Source of the DNA: Aphrocallistes beatrix
Taxonomy: Eukaryota; Porifera; Hexactinellida; Sceptrulophora; Aphrocallistidae
Length of the DNA: 64,000 bases
Direction: 5' to 3'
Assembly (NCBI GenBank): GCA_963281255.1
Contig: OY725497.1
Coordinates: 2,108,001 to 2,172,000, forward strand
The number at the start of each line of letters is the position of its first letter. The first letter of the stretch is position 1. Of this stretch, positions 44,780 to 55,735 are shown one piece after another. Position numbers and translations under genes: made by a program. The notes beneath the pieces were generated by a model. The model worked only from the letters and a program-made list of their open reading frames with translations. It was not told the origin of the DNA and did no database searches.

Positions 44780-45446
44780 AATGATGAGATTTTGTTTATG
44801 TACGACTGTCGGAATTCTCCCATCGTAAGACGGTGCTATAAAAACATTCAAAATTTGCGAGATGACATCACTCTTTGTGCAGTTGGTTCTGGCTCTCGAA
44901 ATACTTCTAATACATCCAGCAATCGCTTTATATGATCTTCAAAGGTTCGAGGGTAGCCAATAATGTCATATATATAACTTTCCGCTGCCTCTGTTCATTG
45001 AATTGTACGGCCCATTAGCCTTTGAAACGTAGCCCCTGTATTCACCATGCCAAATGGCATGACCAGCATGTCAACTGTCTATAATCGATGGCAAACCGCA
45101 TCAGCCCGTCCTTCTTGCTGACTAGCACGACGTCACTAGCCCAGGCCAAATTTGAGGGTCTGTATATTCCGTTTCTGCATATCTCATTAACTTATCTGGA
45201 GACTTCTTTCTCTCATGACGGTGGGATCCTCCTCGGGTGTGCTCGGTGTGGTTGAACATTTTCGAGTTCTAGGGAATGTAATGTGCCTTGCGTTGCCTTC
45301 GATGGTCGTTTGGGATTCTCTGCAAATAAAGTTGGACAGTAATTGATCAATTTGCATAGCAGACTCAATTCTTCGACTGTCTGTCCTGAATTCAAGAGTT
45401 CAGTAGTAGGCTTTTGCCATTGAACTTCCTTCACTCCATCAGCCAC
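44780..45446 (-). pseudogene. Ty3/gypsy-type reverse transcriptase relic
   Basis: On the minus strand 45446-45213 reads as the acidic/basic spacer before the RT (PHRAHPRRIPPS). Next come VNEICRNGIYRPSNLAWASD, VVLVSKKDG and FAIDYR (about 45190-45085), then MPFGMVNTGATFQRLM (near 45010-45060), all RT landmarks. The YxDD box is not in readable frame (VIYMTLL-type text near 44960). It lies in opposite orientation to the integrase at 41780-43050, so either two elements or an inversion. Confidence 0.7.
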
Positions 45447-45494
45447 GGTAATTCACCTTGCTATCGGATTAGATCCACTCACTGTGACCTGTTC

Positions 45495-46304
45495 CAGTGT
45501 TCCCTCTAAGCAATCCGGGGGTACCTCCCCCGGAAAATTGGACTTTTTGAATGGGTGCCCGGAAATTAGAGGGTATATACAATATTTTTTCCTATTTTAG
45601 CTTGATGGTATACTTACTATAAGAGAAACTTAAGACACAATAACTGATTCCATGTTATTTCATGCTAACTCAAAATTTATTACTGAATATCAATCACTTT
45701 TCAGCCTTCAGATGTGTCGCTTTCATATAAGAACAATGTTTCAGTGCTAGGCCATATGACCTCTGCTTCTTTGTTTGTTACATGTTCGTTGTCTAGCTCT
45801 TAAAACCAGTCTGAATCACCATCTTTACTGTCAGCAGTATCTCCTTCAGGGATGGAATCTTCACCTTCACTTGTATCACTGTCTAGATATAATGCACTCT
45901 TCCCGGGAATTGTACTGAAGCACACTCTTTACAGCGGTAAATGTAATTGTCCTATCCAGGCTCAATGCACCCTGTGCTGCCCTAGGGTGTGTTCTAGTTG
46001 ATCAATGAAGCTTTCTTTTCTTCAATATTCCGCCAGAGCTTATGGAAATCATCAATTGTCTTCGAGCAGAACATTTCAAATATAGAACTAATGAAAAGTA
46101 ATATATCTGAAAATAAAGAGCAGATATATGTTAGAGCATTTAACTAATAGGAAGGAACGATGAGAATTATAGGGTAAATGCAACCGATTTATAATTAACT
46201 TGTCCCTTCCACAGGAAAATATGCTTTGAAATATTTAAGTACCCATATATTCTAATGCACACCCCGTCAGAAGTCGTGCACTCCGAAAATTAGGGGGAAC
46301 ACTG
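45495..46304. mobile_element. Non-autonomous hAT element, CAGTGTTCCCTCTAA ends
   Basis: CAGTGTTCCCTCTAAGCAAT at the left and TTAGGGGGAACACTG at the right; flanks ACCTGTTC and GCCTGTAC are a diverged 8-bp duplication. 810 bp, no intact frame. A minus-oriented fragment of the same family is at about 52780-52905. Confidence 0.75.
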
Positions 46305-46420
46305 GCCTGTACAGGTTCCCATCTCTCTCCAGATTTGATCCTTCTCCCTCTAAAATCGCTTCATCGAACTGACCCAAGAATGACGTTCTAGTCTAGTATG
46401 AGCTCCGCGCCTAATAGTAA

Positions 46421-46693
46421 CAAGCGCGCTTCGCTTGCTTGCGCTGTGCGGCTGGTGGACACTTTGTGTCCGCCGGAGGCGCCCTTTGGGCGCCTGTGGT
46501 CACCATTGATTAATTATAAAGGAAATAACATCTCTAAATACGTTTGTCCCACTGTTATAATCGATATCGCACGAAAAATCACCAAATTTATCAATTTTTA
46601 AAATTTTGATGAGTAATGATGACGTCATAACAGAGTGATGAGTCATCATTTTTTGATGATAGTTGTGCCATATGTGAGATATATTAATATACA
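46421..46693 (+). repeat. Family A dispersed repeat, head half
   Basis: Head CAAGCGCGCTTCGCTTGC at 46421; homology ends about 46693, where two tandem copies of the 26-bp motif (46694 and 46738) and TA runs follow. Confidence 0.85.
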
Positions 46694-46783
46694 TCCTTAC
46701 TATTAAAACTCGATTAATGTGTATATATAGTAGTATATATCCTTACTATTAAAACTCGATTGTTATTTGTGTATATATATATA

Positions 46784-47278
46784 CAAGCGCGCTTCGCTTG
46801 CTTGCGCTGCGCGGCTGGCGGACACTTTGTGTCCGTCAGAGGCTCCCTTCAGTCGCCTGAAGGTGACATTGGTTAATTATAAGGGAGATAACATCTCTAA
46901 ATATGTCCAACTTAGTGTTAAAACCGATTTCACTGGAAAAATCACCAAATTTGTCAATTTTAAAATTTTTGATGCGTAATGATGACGTCATAACAGAGTG
47001 ATGAGTCATCATTTTTTGATGAAAGTCGCATCATATGTGAGGTATGTTAGTATACAGATTCTCTTAAAATTTCAGCCTTCTATCTCCTATAATGGCTGAG
47101 TTATGCCCGAATAACTGTGTTGCTTAACTTTTAAAAATGTGACAATGACGTCATAATTCCATGATGAGTCGACATTTTGCACTGAACTCAGAACTTACTG
47201 GAGCCATAGCCAAAAGACTCCCACATGTCAAAAATCAGCCTTCTGCGCCTGGCAGTTTCTTCAATCAATTCGTTACAG
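46784..47278 (+). repeat. Family A dispersed repeat, full length
   Basis: Complete head-to-tail copy (495 bp) from CAAGCGCGC to TTCGTTACAG, between TA runs and 26-bp motifs on both sides. With the next copy (47387-47882) it forms a 1.1-kb inverted repeat about a TA-rich centre. Confidence 0.9.
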
Positions 47279-47279
47279 A

Positions 47280-47329
<50 letters not shown>

Positions 47330-47386
47330 CATCGAGTTTTAATAGTAAGGATATATATATACGTATATACGTATATATATATATAT

Positions 47387-47882
47387 CTGTAACGAATTGA
47401 TTGAAGAAACTGCCGGGCTCAGAAAGCTGATTTTTGGCATGTGGGAGTCTTTTGGCTATGGCTCCAGTAAGTTCTGAGTTCAGAGCAAAATGTCGACTCA
47501 TCATGGAATTATTACGTCATTGTCACATTTTTAAAAGTTAAGCAACACAGTTATTCGGGCATAACTCAGCCATTATAGGAGATAGAAGGCTGAAATTTTA
47601 GTAGAATCTGTGTACTAACATACCTCACATATGATGCAACTATTATCAAAAAATGATGACTCATCACTTTGTTATGACGTCATCATTACGCATCATAAAT
47701 TTTTAAATTCACAAATTTGGTGATTTTTCGAGTGATATCGATTAGCACAGTAGGACAGACATATTTAGAGATGTTATCTCCCTTATAATTAACCAATGTG
47801 ACTCCAGGCGACCAAAAGGAGCCTCCGGCGGACACAAAGTGTCCGCCAGCCGCGCAGCGCAAGCAAGCGCGAAGCGCGCTTG
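47387..47882 (-). repeat. Family A dispersed repeat, full length, inverted
   Basis: Nearly identical to the preceding copy but reversed: tail at 47387, head ending GCGCGCTTG at 47882. The high similarity suggests recent spread or conversion between the two. Confidence 0.9.
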
Positions 47883-48068
47883 TATTAATTAAGACTATTT
47901 CGTGATGACGCAACTCAAGAGAAACTTTATTATTTACCCATAATTATTATATTCTGATGAGATATAAGTCGAAAGCATTGTACCCATGTATTGCTTAATA
48001 AATTTCACTTCTGTTATTCGAATCTCTTTTTCGTTACATATTTACGGTAAGTTCAGCAATCCATACCT

Positions 48069-49410
48069 ATGGCCTTTGCTCCTACCCCTTCGGATCCGAT
48101 CCCTGTTATCGATGATTCCGAGATGACGTCTGGCTCCGACCCGCAGCTTCTCGCCCAACAGTCGGTCCCCTCCGGATTAGTGCCCTCTTCGTCGGTACTA
48201 CATGACTATCTTATCCAAGTAATTACCTCTGGACAACCCCTCTCGTTATGCAATCTCAAAAGGCGCGAAGGAGGAAAAGTGACTCCCCCCACAACCCTCC
48301 CAATGGACGCTTTAGCTCAATCTCAAGCTGCCAAGACGCTTATCAAAAGTGTCGCTCAATCGGTCGTGTCCTTCTATATTGACCTTCTCACTGCCGGCCT
48401 GTACCATGTAACAGAAACCCCCGTCAAATTCGCTTACACGTGTCCCAATGAGCACTATCGTACTCAACTCAGCGCATTTGGACTTCTCTTCCTAATTACC
48501 GAAGATCCAAATTCATCGATCCCTCTCCTACTACACCCAAGTGTAGACGCTGAGGCCTATCACGCCCTCACTCATATGCGTTGTGATGAAAATCCCCATA
48601 CGCTTTACAAACTGCTGATTCTCCGTTTACTGATACCCCGCCTTCTAACGAACCCTAATTTCGTGATAAAGGACACAGACGGCTCAGCCGGCGCAGCCGG
48701 TCCCTAGTCATACTGCCAGGCCGCTTCTACCGGTCCGCGACAGCAAATCAAGCCGAAGCCCAAGAACGTACCTCAAACTGCCAAACTCCAACCCACCCCT
48801 CTCCCATGCCCTCGCTGCCTTACCACAGCACTCATACTCGCCACTACCGCCAAAAAGTATACCCACAACCTCGAGGGTAAAAGTCGAGGAATGAGTTTGG
48901 ATCAATTCGTTGCACAACTTCCGGCCACCCTCCGTACTCAGTTTCGTGACACATATGCAGCCCTAACTATGGGCTCGCCCAACCACTAGGAGATTCAGGC
49001 ATGCCCATGTGCGAACGCTCCCGCTAAGAGAGATTTGTTCCTCCAAGCTGCCCCCCAACCCATAACCGAAATTCAGAGGAAGGACCTCTCAGAGGCCACA
49101 CTCATCGCATGTAAAGCCTACGGGCTTTGTCACCGGTGCGGAAGACCCGTACATCTAACAATGCCGCCTCACACTTATACTGTGGGCCCGGTCTCCGCCG
49201 TCGCACGAAGAATCGGACACCCGAGTGCAAATCTGGCACTTGTAGCCACCCAATTATCACAGCACCCTCCTTTGGAGGAACAAGGAATTCAAACTCACGC
49301 CTCGCACTGAAAACATGGAAGGCTCCAGGATTCCCCATTTTTACTAGGGGAGGGCGTGCTGGCCTCAGTACCGTCCTCCCTACCGCTTTACATGCATCAA
49401 ACGCATAGCT
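48069..49410 (+). pseudogene. Gag-like ORF of a retroelement, GC-richer than surroundings
   Basis: MAFAPTPSDPIPV opens a 212-codon frame. The same frame continues past TAG at 48705 and TAG near 48989 to an AYGLCHRCGRP zinc-knuckle-like block (about 49115-49145), then shifts frame for a Cys-rich tail (YCGPGLRRR, PECKSGTC). Order (Pro/Ser-rich N-terminus, helical middle, CxxC knuckles) fits a gag/ORF1 nucleic-acid-binding protein. Base use is clearly GC-richer than neighbouring AT-rich DNA. The family is not recognised; DIRS-, Penelope- or LINE-type are all open. Confidence 0.5.
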
Positions 49411-50014
49411 GCTGGCTATGCGATCATCTCGCAACTCAAGAACTTAAATCGTTATATCATCACTACTCATGCAATCCGGGATCTCCCTCGAAAGTGATCC
49501 GACCACCCTCCCCATTTCCATCTCATTTTGAATACATGCCACCACCAGTTTTCCTAGAATCTCACATCCCCCCTCAACTCGGCGTACTTCTCCAACGTCT
49601 CCTCTGTTTCGGCCTTGCTTATCAGACACCCCAGGAACCACCGGAACAACAATTTACATCACCCATGCTTGGTCTGTTAGACTTACTCACAGGAGTCCCT
49701 CCTCTCACACACTTTACCCAGCCCGCCTGGATTAGAAAGTTCCACCGCACCCACAGCTCACTGATAACTCAGATTAGATCCCAGCTTACTACCCTCAGCC
49801 TAACCCTCAACCAAGTCGATAAAGGACATGGATTAGTGGTCCTTCACAAATCCACTTTGACACAAATCTATAGATCCTACCTCAGATGTGAAACCACCCG
49901 TGTGCCACCCGTGAAATACAAGCAAGACTGTGACAAGCTTCGCAACATGCTGTATGATCTCGATAAGAACCGCAAATCCTACACTGACGACAGGTGCCCT
50001 AATTTGTATTTCAA
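49356..50014 (+). CDS. Reverse-transcriptase-like ORF, N-terminal part, cut by gap
   Basis: Open frame overlapping the end of the gag-like frame by about 50 bp and running into the assembly gap. QVDKGHGLVVLHKSTLTQIY (about 49815-49874) resembles the DKG-x-x-VV start of Penelope-like and some other RT domains, followed by a helical segment and CPNLYF just before the gap. No catalytic YxDD box is in view because the 3' part is missing. The true start is unclear; translation could be by frameshift from the upstream frame. Confidence 0.45.
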
Positions 50015-50214
50015 NNNNNNNNNNNNNNNNNNNNNNNNNNNNNNNNNNNNNNNNNNNNNNNNNNNNNNNNNNNNNNNNNNNNNNNNNNNNNNNNNNNNNN
50101 NNNNNNNNNNNNNNNNNNNNNNNNNNNNNNNNNNNNNNNNNNNNNNNNNNNNNNNNNNNNNNNNNNNNNNNNNNNNNNNNNNNNNNNNNNNNNNNNNNNN
50201 NNNNNNNNNNNNNN
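50015..50214. other. Assembly gap, 200 N
   Basis: Two hundred Ns. The retroelement frame enters from the left, but the right flank (50215 on) is AT-rich with a 26-bp motif copy (50246-50272), so the gap may hide more than 200 bases. Confidence 1.
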
Positions 50215-50686
50215 AATAATTATACGAGTTTATTTCCTACCAGATATCCTTACAATTTAAACTTGATTAATGTCTATTAGCCCAATCAACTTTGATTTGA
50301 CCCCTTGAAAAAAAATGCAATATAATTTATTCTAATTGTTTTCTGCCCACAAGTAACTCTAGAATAACATACTAAAAATGTGCTGCAATCTAATTAGTGA
50401 AACCTTTCAAAAATATGCTCAGGCCTCTTGAGCATATTTTGCCGTCGGCCGGACAAAATTTGAAAAAGATCAGGGAATTTCAACCTTTTCTAATTTTAAA
50501 AGTAGATATTATAGATTTTCGTATATTTATGATCATATTTAGCGATATTTAGTCATATCTGGAAAAATATTATGCAGAAATGTGCAATTTAACATTCTCA
50601 ATTTTATATTCCCTCTTTATAATTCTGGTATGTCAAATGTAGCTTTTCGCAGCACTGCGTGCAAAATTATTTATGACTTTAATGAA
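50215..50686. other. No gene recognised
   Basis: AT-rich; contains a decayed 26-bp motif (50246-50272) only. Confidence 0.4.
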
Positions 50687-51441
50687 CAAGCGCGCTTCGC
50701 TTGCTTGCGATGCGTGTCTTGCGGATACTGCGTGTCCACATAGTCGCCCTGCGGGTGCCTGAAGTTACTCAAACTAACCTATTTCGGGAATTTTTCTATT
50801 TTATATAAATATTGTAACAAAGGTTAACAAATAATTTATCATTTGGATCCGAAGAAATAATACTTGTATTCGAAATCTACAGCACTAATACCCCATGTCA
50901 ACCGTTGGAAGCTAGTGTCTAGCCTATTTTTGTAATCTGTTTACTTTATTTAGTATCTATGTATTTATTGTAAACAAAAGTAAACAAATGAATTATCAAA
51001 CTTAGTCGAAAATATGATATTCGAAATCTACACCCCTTAAAACCCCATGTCACTCGTTGGAAGCTAGTTTCTAGCATATTTTTCAAAATTCGTCAAATGG
51101 TGTGAAAATATGTATATAAAGTTGTGAAAATATGCACACAATCTTTTTTATTGCCATACACTATAATACATTTAAGATATCAAACATAAGTTGTGGCTTG
51201 CAGTATTATTAACAATGACGATCTATAGTGTCGTACAATGGTTTCTATTGTGATAGTGTAGTCATTTATTTTGTAGAAAAGGTGCGAAAAATGGTTTCCA
51301 ATTTTTTTGTAGATGTGTTAAAATTTCGCTTAGATCTTAGAACTTAATCGTAGTCATATCATTTAACACCTACATGCTAATTTTCACATCTCTATGACTT
51401 CCAAATTCTTCAATCAAATCGGGCAAACAAAACAAAAAAAA
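50687..51441 (+). repeat. Family B dispersed repeat
   Basis: Head CAAGCGCGCTTCGCTTGC with a GCGGATACTGCGTGTCC hairpin region; tail TTCTTCAATCAAATCGGGCA followed by AAACAAAACAAAAAAAA, a poly(A)-like end. Inside is a direct repeat of about 130 bp (AAATGAATTATCA..., CGTTGGAAGCTAG at about 50903 and 51055). Counterpart of 8178-8902. Confidence 0.65.
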
Positions 51442-51707
51442 CATTTTAATATATTACGTATATATATACACGAGAGGTAGTACATCACCATAATGTATAG
51501 TGATAAAAAGGGACATATGTGGCACAAGGTGGCAGTGATTGATAATTTGAAAACATTGGGAATTAATAATTGATTAGATATATCCTACAATAACTAATTC
51601 GAATGCGAAGATTTCGAATCTGAAACCCGATTAGTTGTATCACTTACCGTTTCGGAGTTTTAATCTTCATAAATAGACCCATTTAGTATTAAATCAACGT
51701 GAGATGA

Positions 51708-51741
51708 TGAAGTGGCGCAAATACTTTTGTCTGGGTACTGT
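51708..51741. mobile_element. Right end of a 24688-type MITE
   Basis: GGCGCAAATACTTTTGTCTG followed by GGTACTGTA matches the right TIR of the element at 24688-25163; the left part is not recognised. Confidence 0.5.
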
Positions 51742-51774
51742 ATAAATATACATATATGTGTGTGTGTGTATGTC

Positions 51775-52644
51775 ACGAATTGATTGAAGCTGCCAGGCAC
51801 AGAAGGCTGATATTTGTGAGTCTTTTTTCTTAGATTTTTTTATAATTTAGAAATTCCAATTTTTCGACCATAGCTCAGCCATTTTAGGTAATAGAATGTA
51901 TATATTAATATACCTCACATATAGGGCATTAGTCGATCCTCAAAAAAAGGATCTAGATCCAGATCCCGATCCTAACCTATAAAAGGATCTTCGATCCGAT
52001 CACGATCCTAATTTTATAAAAGGATCTTTGATCCGATCACGATCCCCAAAAAGATCCTTTCAATAATAGTCATAGGACTATCATTTTTAGTACAGCTCCT
52101 GGAAGATGCCTTATGGCATGGGCGGCGTGCAATGTCCGTCCGTCTGCGGCAGCCTGAGGCATACTTAGTGCTTAAGTTAGTATTCAAACCATAAAACACA
52201 TTAAAAAACATAACATAAATTTCAGCACTTTCACCTCCAACTTGGGAATTAAAAAGAAAAAGGATCGAATCGAATTCAGTAAAAGTTTCGATCCGATCCC
52301 GATCCCGATCCTACTTTTAAAAAGGATTGTCGATCCGATCCCGATCCTACTTTTAAAAAGGATTGTCGATCCGATCTCGATCCTCAAAAAAAGGATCGCG
52401 ATCCGGATCTTTCGATCATGGATCGAAAGATCCTAATGCCCTACTCACATATAATGCCATCATTACACATCAAAATTTTTAAAATTGACAAATTTGGTGA
52501 TTTTTCGTGCGATATCGATTATAACAGTAGGACAGACGTATTTAGAGATGTTATCTCCTTTATAATTAATAAATGTGACCCCAGGCGCCTCCGGCGGACA
52601 CTGTATTCGTCAGCCGCGCAGCGCAAGCAAGCGAAGCGAGCTTG
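51775..52644 (-). repeat. Family A repeat split by a GATCC-rich element
   Basis: Tail piece 51775-51923 (CACGAATTGATTGAAG) and head piece 52444-52644 (to GCGAGCTTG) are parts of one minus-oriented copy; the insertion at 51924-52441 lies between. Confidence 0.75.
51924..52441. mobile_element. GATCC-repeat element with GGGCATTAG ends
   Basis: GGGCATTAG opens and CTAATGCCC closes a 518-bp segment flanked by the repeat CTCACATATA (51914-51923 and 52444-52453), a 9-12 bp duplication as made by Mutator-type elements. Both end regions consist of dense CGATCCGATC / AAAAAGGATC words; the middle (52080-52160) has a TAGTACAGCTCCTGGAAGAT repeat also seen near 35055-35280. Confidence 0.7.
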
Positions 52645-52779
52645 TACTATATTGTAAATGTAGACATTTTATTTTATTTGAAACTAAATGCATACTACAT
52701 TAGTTAAAGAGAACTTTTGGTGAAAATAAGTCCAATGGGAGGGGAAAACATTTATAAATCGCTCCATATAGAGCCTCTA

Positions 52780-52905
52780 CTGGACATATTACCCTCTAAT
52801 TTCGGGGAACGGTTCTAAAATCTAAATTTTTGGGAGAAGCCTAAAAAGCAAAGAATTCCCGAGAGTAGCCCCTCCCCCAGGATTGCTTAGAGGGAATACT
52901 GATTA
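52780..52905 (-). mobile_element. Fragment of the 45495-type hAT element
   Basis: GGATTGCTTAGAGGGAATAC near 52881-52902 is the inverted left end; upstream text shares CTCTAATTTCGGGGAAC with that family. Confidence 0.55.
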
Positions 52906-53063
52906 CTGTTACGATACAACATTCGATATACATACATATCGAATGTTTAAGACCACACAACGATATTAGACCATTTGAGTTTGGTTTCAAATAGGCTTTA
53001 TGAGATTAAGAAAATATATACTAATGACATTCATTAATTATACACGAATGGATATAAATTAGA

Positions 53064-53558
53064 CAAGCGCGCTTCGCTTGCTTGCGCTGCGGGGCTGGCG
53101 GACACTTCGTGTCCGCGGGAGGCTCCCTTCGGTCACCTGGAGGTAACATTGGTTGATTATAAGGGAGATATCATCTCTAAATATGTCCATCTTAGTTTTA
53201 AAATCGATATCACTCGAAAAAACACCAAATTTGTCAATTTTTAAAATTTTGATGAGTAATGATGACGTCATAACAAAGTGATGAGTCATCATTTTTTGAT
53301 GATAGTTGCATCATATGTGAGACGTGTTAGTATACAGATTCTATTAAAATTTCAGCCTTCTATCTCCTATAATGGCTGAGTTATGCCCGAATAACTGTGT
53401 TGCTTAACTTTTAAAAATGTGACAATGACGTCATAATTCCATGATGAGTCGACATTTTGGTCTGAGCTCAGAACTTACTGGAGCCATAGTCAAAAGACTC
53501 CCACATGCCAAAAATCAGCTTTCTGCGCCTGGCAGTTTCTTCAATCAATTCGTAACAG
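53064..53558 (+). repeat. Family A dispersed repeat, full length
   Basis: Head at 53064, tail TTCGTAACAG at 53558. Directly followed by a TA run and another full copy in the same orientation. Confidence 0.9.
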
Positions 53559-53577
53559 ATATATATATATATATATA

Positions 53578-54070
53578 CAAGCGCGCTTCGCGCTTGCTTG
53601 CGCTGCGCGGCTGGCGGACACTTTGTGTCCGCCGGAGGCTCCCTTCGGTCGCCTGGAGTCACATTGGTTAATTATAAGGGAGATAACATCTCTAAATATG
53701 TCTGTTCTACTGTGCTAATCGATATCACTCGAAAAATCACCAAATTTGTCAATTTTAAAATTTTTGATGCGTAATGATGACGTCATAACAAAGTGATGAG
53801 TCATCATTTTTTGATGAAAGTCGCATCATATGTGAGGTATGTTAGTATACAGATTCTATTAAAATTTCAGCCTTCTATCTCCTATAATGGCTGAGTTATG
53901 CCCGAATAACTGTGTTGCTTAACTTTTAAAAATGTGACAATGACGTCATAATTCCATGATGAGTCGACATTTTGCTCTGAACTCAGAACTTACTGGAGCC
54001 ATAGCCAAAAGACTCCCACATGCCAAAAATCAGCCTTCTGCGCCCGGCAGTTTCTTCAATCAATTCGTTA

Positions 54071-54073
<3 letters not shown>
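53578..54073 (+). repeat. Family A dispersed repeat, full length, tandem with the previous
   Basis: Head at 53578, tail TTCGTTACAG at about 54073, then about 30 TA units (54077-54140) and two copies of the 26-bp motif (near 54151 and 54192). Contains TGACGTCA near 53776 and 53940. Confidence 0.9.
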
Positions 54074-54146
<73 letters not shown>

Positions 54147-54214
54147 CACAATAATCGAGTTTTAATAGTAAGGATATATATATACAAATATTAATCGAGT
54201 TTTAATAGTAAGGA

Positions 54215-54869
54215 TAAATAGAATTCTCGAATTTCAAATACGTAGATAAAGTAAAATCTGCACTCATTAACTGCATCTGCGTAAATGTCTAAATGTACTA
54301 CGAGCGAAGACGCAAAGCGAACTAGCGTGAAATGCTCGCGAGTAATTAAAAGGAAATTCATTATAGAATGAAACGAATTAATTTTAATACTTTTAAAATG
54401 TATCCGTTTAAAACAAACGAATATATTTGCACAAGTTGCTACCATAAAATCTATTCTACAGTGAAATCGTATCAAATACAGCACAAATCAAAATTAAAGA
54501 TTTAAAAACTCACAATTTGGAGACACTTGGAACTGTGTGTTCAATACTAGATAAAGCAAAAGGATATTATATACCTTAGCAAAAGGATATTATATACCTT
54601 AGCAAAGGAAATATCGAACAGGCTACACTCAGTTTCTAATCTATATTGAGTAGTCTCCGAATATACCAGATCCATTAGGGATATGGCTTTTGTCCGTTGA
54701 AGAGAGATGCCTGCTTATCGGAGACTGGTCCTTACATACATACATTAAATCATTCAATTCACAACATTTAGAATGCAGTTTTGTATTTATTATCAATTAA
54801 TACGGAGTATTGAGTGATCAATGCACGCAGAACACTTTGTATAACCATGGAATAGTGAAAGTAATAAAA
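54215..54869. other. No gene recognised
   Basis: AT-rich; a short direct repeat AGCAAAAGGATATTATATAC occurs twice near 54556 and 54580. Confidence 0.4.
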
Positions 54870-55300
54870 AATCACGGTACAATTGCAGTATCTTACACTC
54901 CCCAACTTTTTGTACGATGGTCAAAATCGCTATATGCACCGTTATAGAACTCGTTGAAAGAAGCTTATAGAGCAAAAGATTTCAAAAATCGGTCCACAAA
55001 CAAAAAAGTTACGACAAATTTCCAATCTAAGCCAAATTAGTCACTCCAGTCAAATTGCATTGGTTTATGCATTGCAAAATACCATAGTAATGCGCATACT
55101 AGATGTTGAGGTTAATCACACTTCTTCAATTACGTATTCCTCTTTATTGATTATACTAGATGCGTTTTTACCTCAACATCTAGTAATCTTTTGCTCTATA
55201 AGCTTCTTTCAACGAGTTCTATAACGGTGCATATAGCGATTTTGACCATCGTACAAAAAGTTGGTGGGTGAAAGATACTGCAATTGTACCAAAATCACGG
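54870..55300. mobile_element. Foldback element, about 115-bp arms
   Basis: Arms 54870-54982 and 55185-55300 are inverted copies (ATCACGGTACAATTGCAG against CTGCAATTGTACCAAAATC; GTACGATGGTC against GACCATCGTAC). A second inner palindrome ACTAGATGTTGAGGT / ACCTCAACATCTAGT lies between them. No gene inside. Confidence 0.75.
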
Positions 55301-55644
55301 CGACTCTGCGCAACGTAAGTTCGCAGTGTGCAAGTAAATCTATTCAATAACCTGTGTCCCATTATCAAGTTGATAAATTTTCGTTTTACATTGCTCCCCA
55401 AGTAAATAATATCGGTTTTCAGTATAAATGTCAATTTCTCAGTATATACGTATATTATATATACACTTACGTTCGTTTGCGCGTTATGCATGAAGCATCG
55501 ATTCTAGGGAATGAAAGCAAGGAAACAAAAATATAATATGCATTAATTAGTAAAATAAAATATAAGTACTGTATATCCTACTAAACTTTAGCCCTAACTA
55601 CCACCAGCAGAAAAATAATTTAAGATATGATATTTTTCAGCTAA

Positions 55645-55735
55645 TACAAGCGTGCTTCGTGCACTTGCATCGCAATGCTAGCGAAAACCTCTTGTCCGTA
55701 AAGCGAGCTCCTGGAGATATCAGTCTAGTTCAGAC
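55645..55735 (+). repeat. Diverged family A/B head
   Basis: ACAAGCGTGCTTCGTGCACT and CTTGTCCGTAAAGCGAGCTC keep the head pattern with many changes; no tail recognised. Confidence 0.45.

Noticed and set aside
41780..45446. One gypsy retrotransposon spanning integrase and reverse transcriptase
   Set aside because: The two domains are on opposite strands with a hAT relic between them and no LTRs; they are treated as separate relics.
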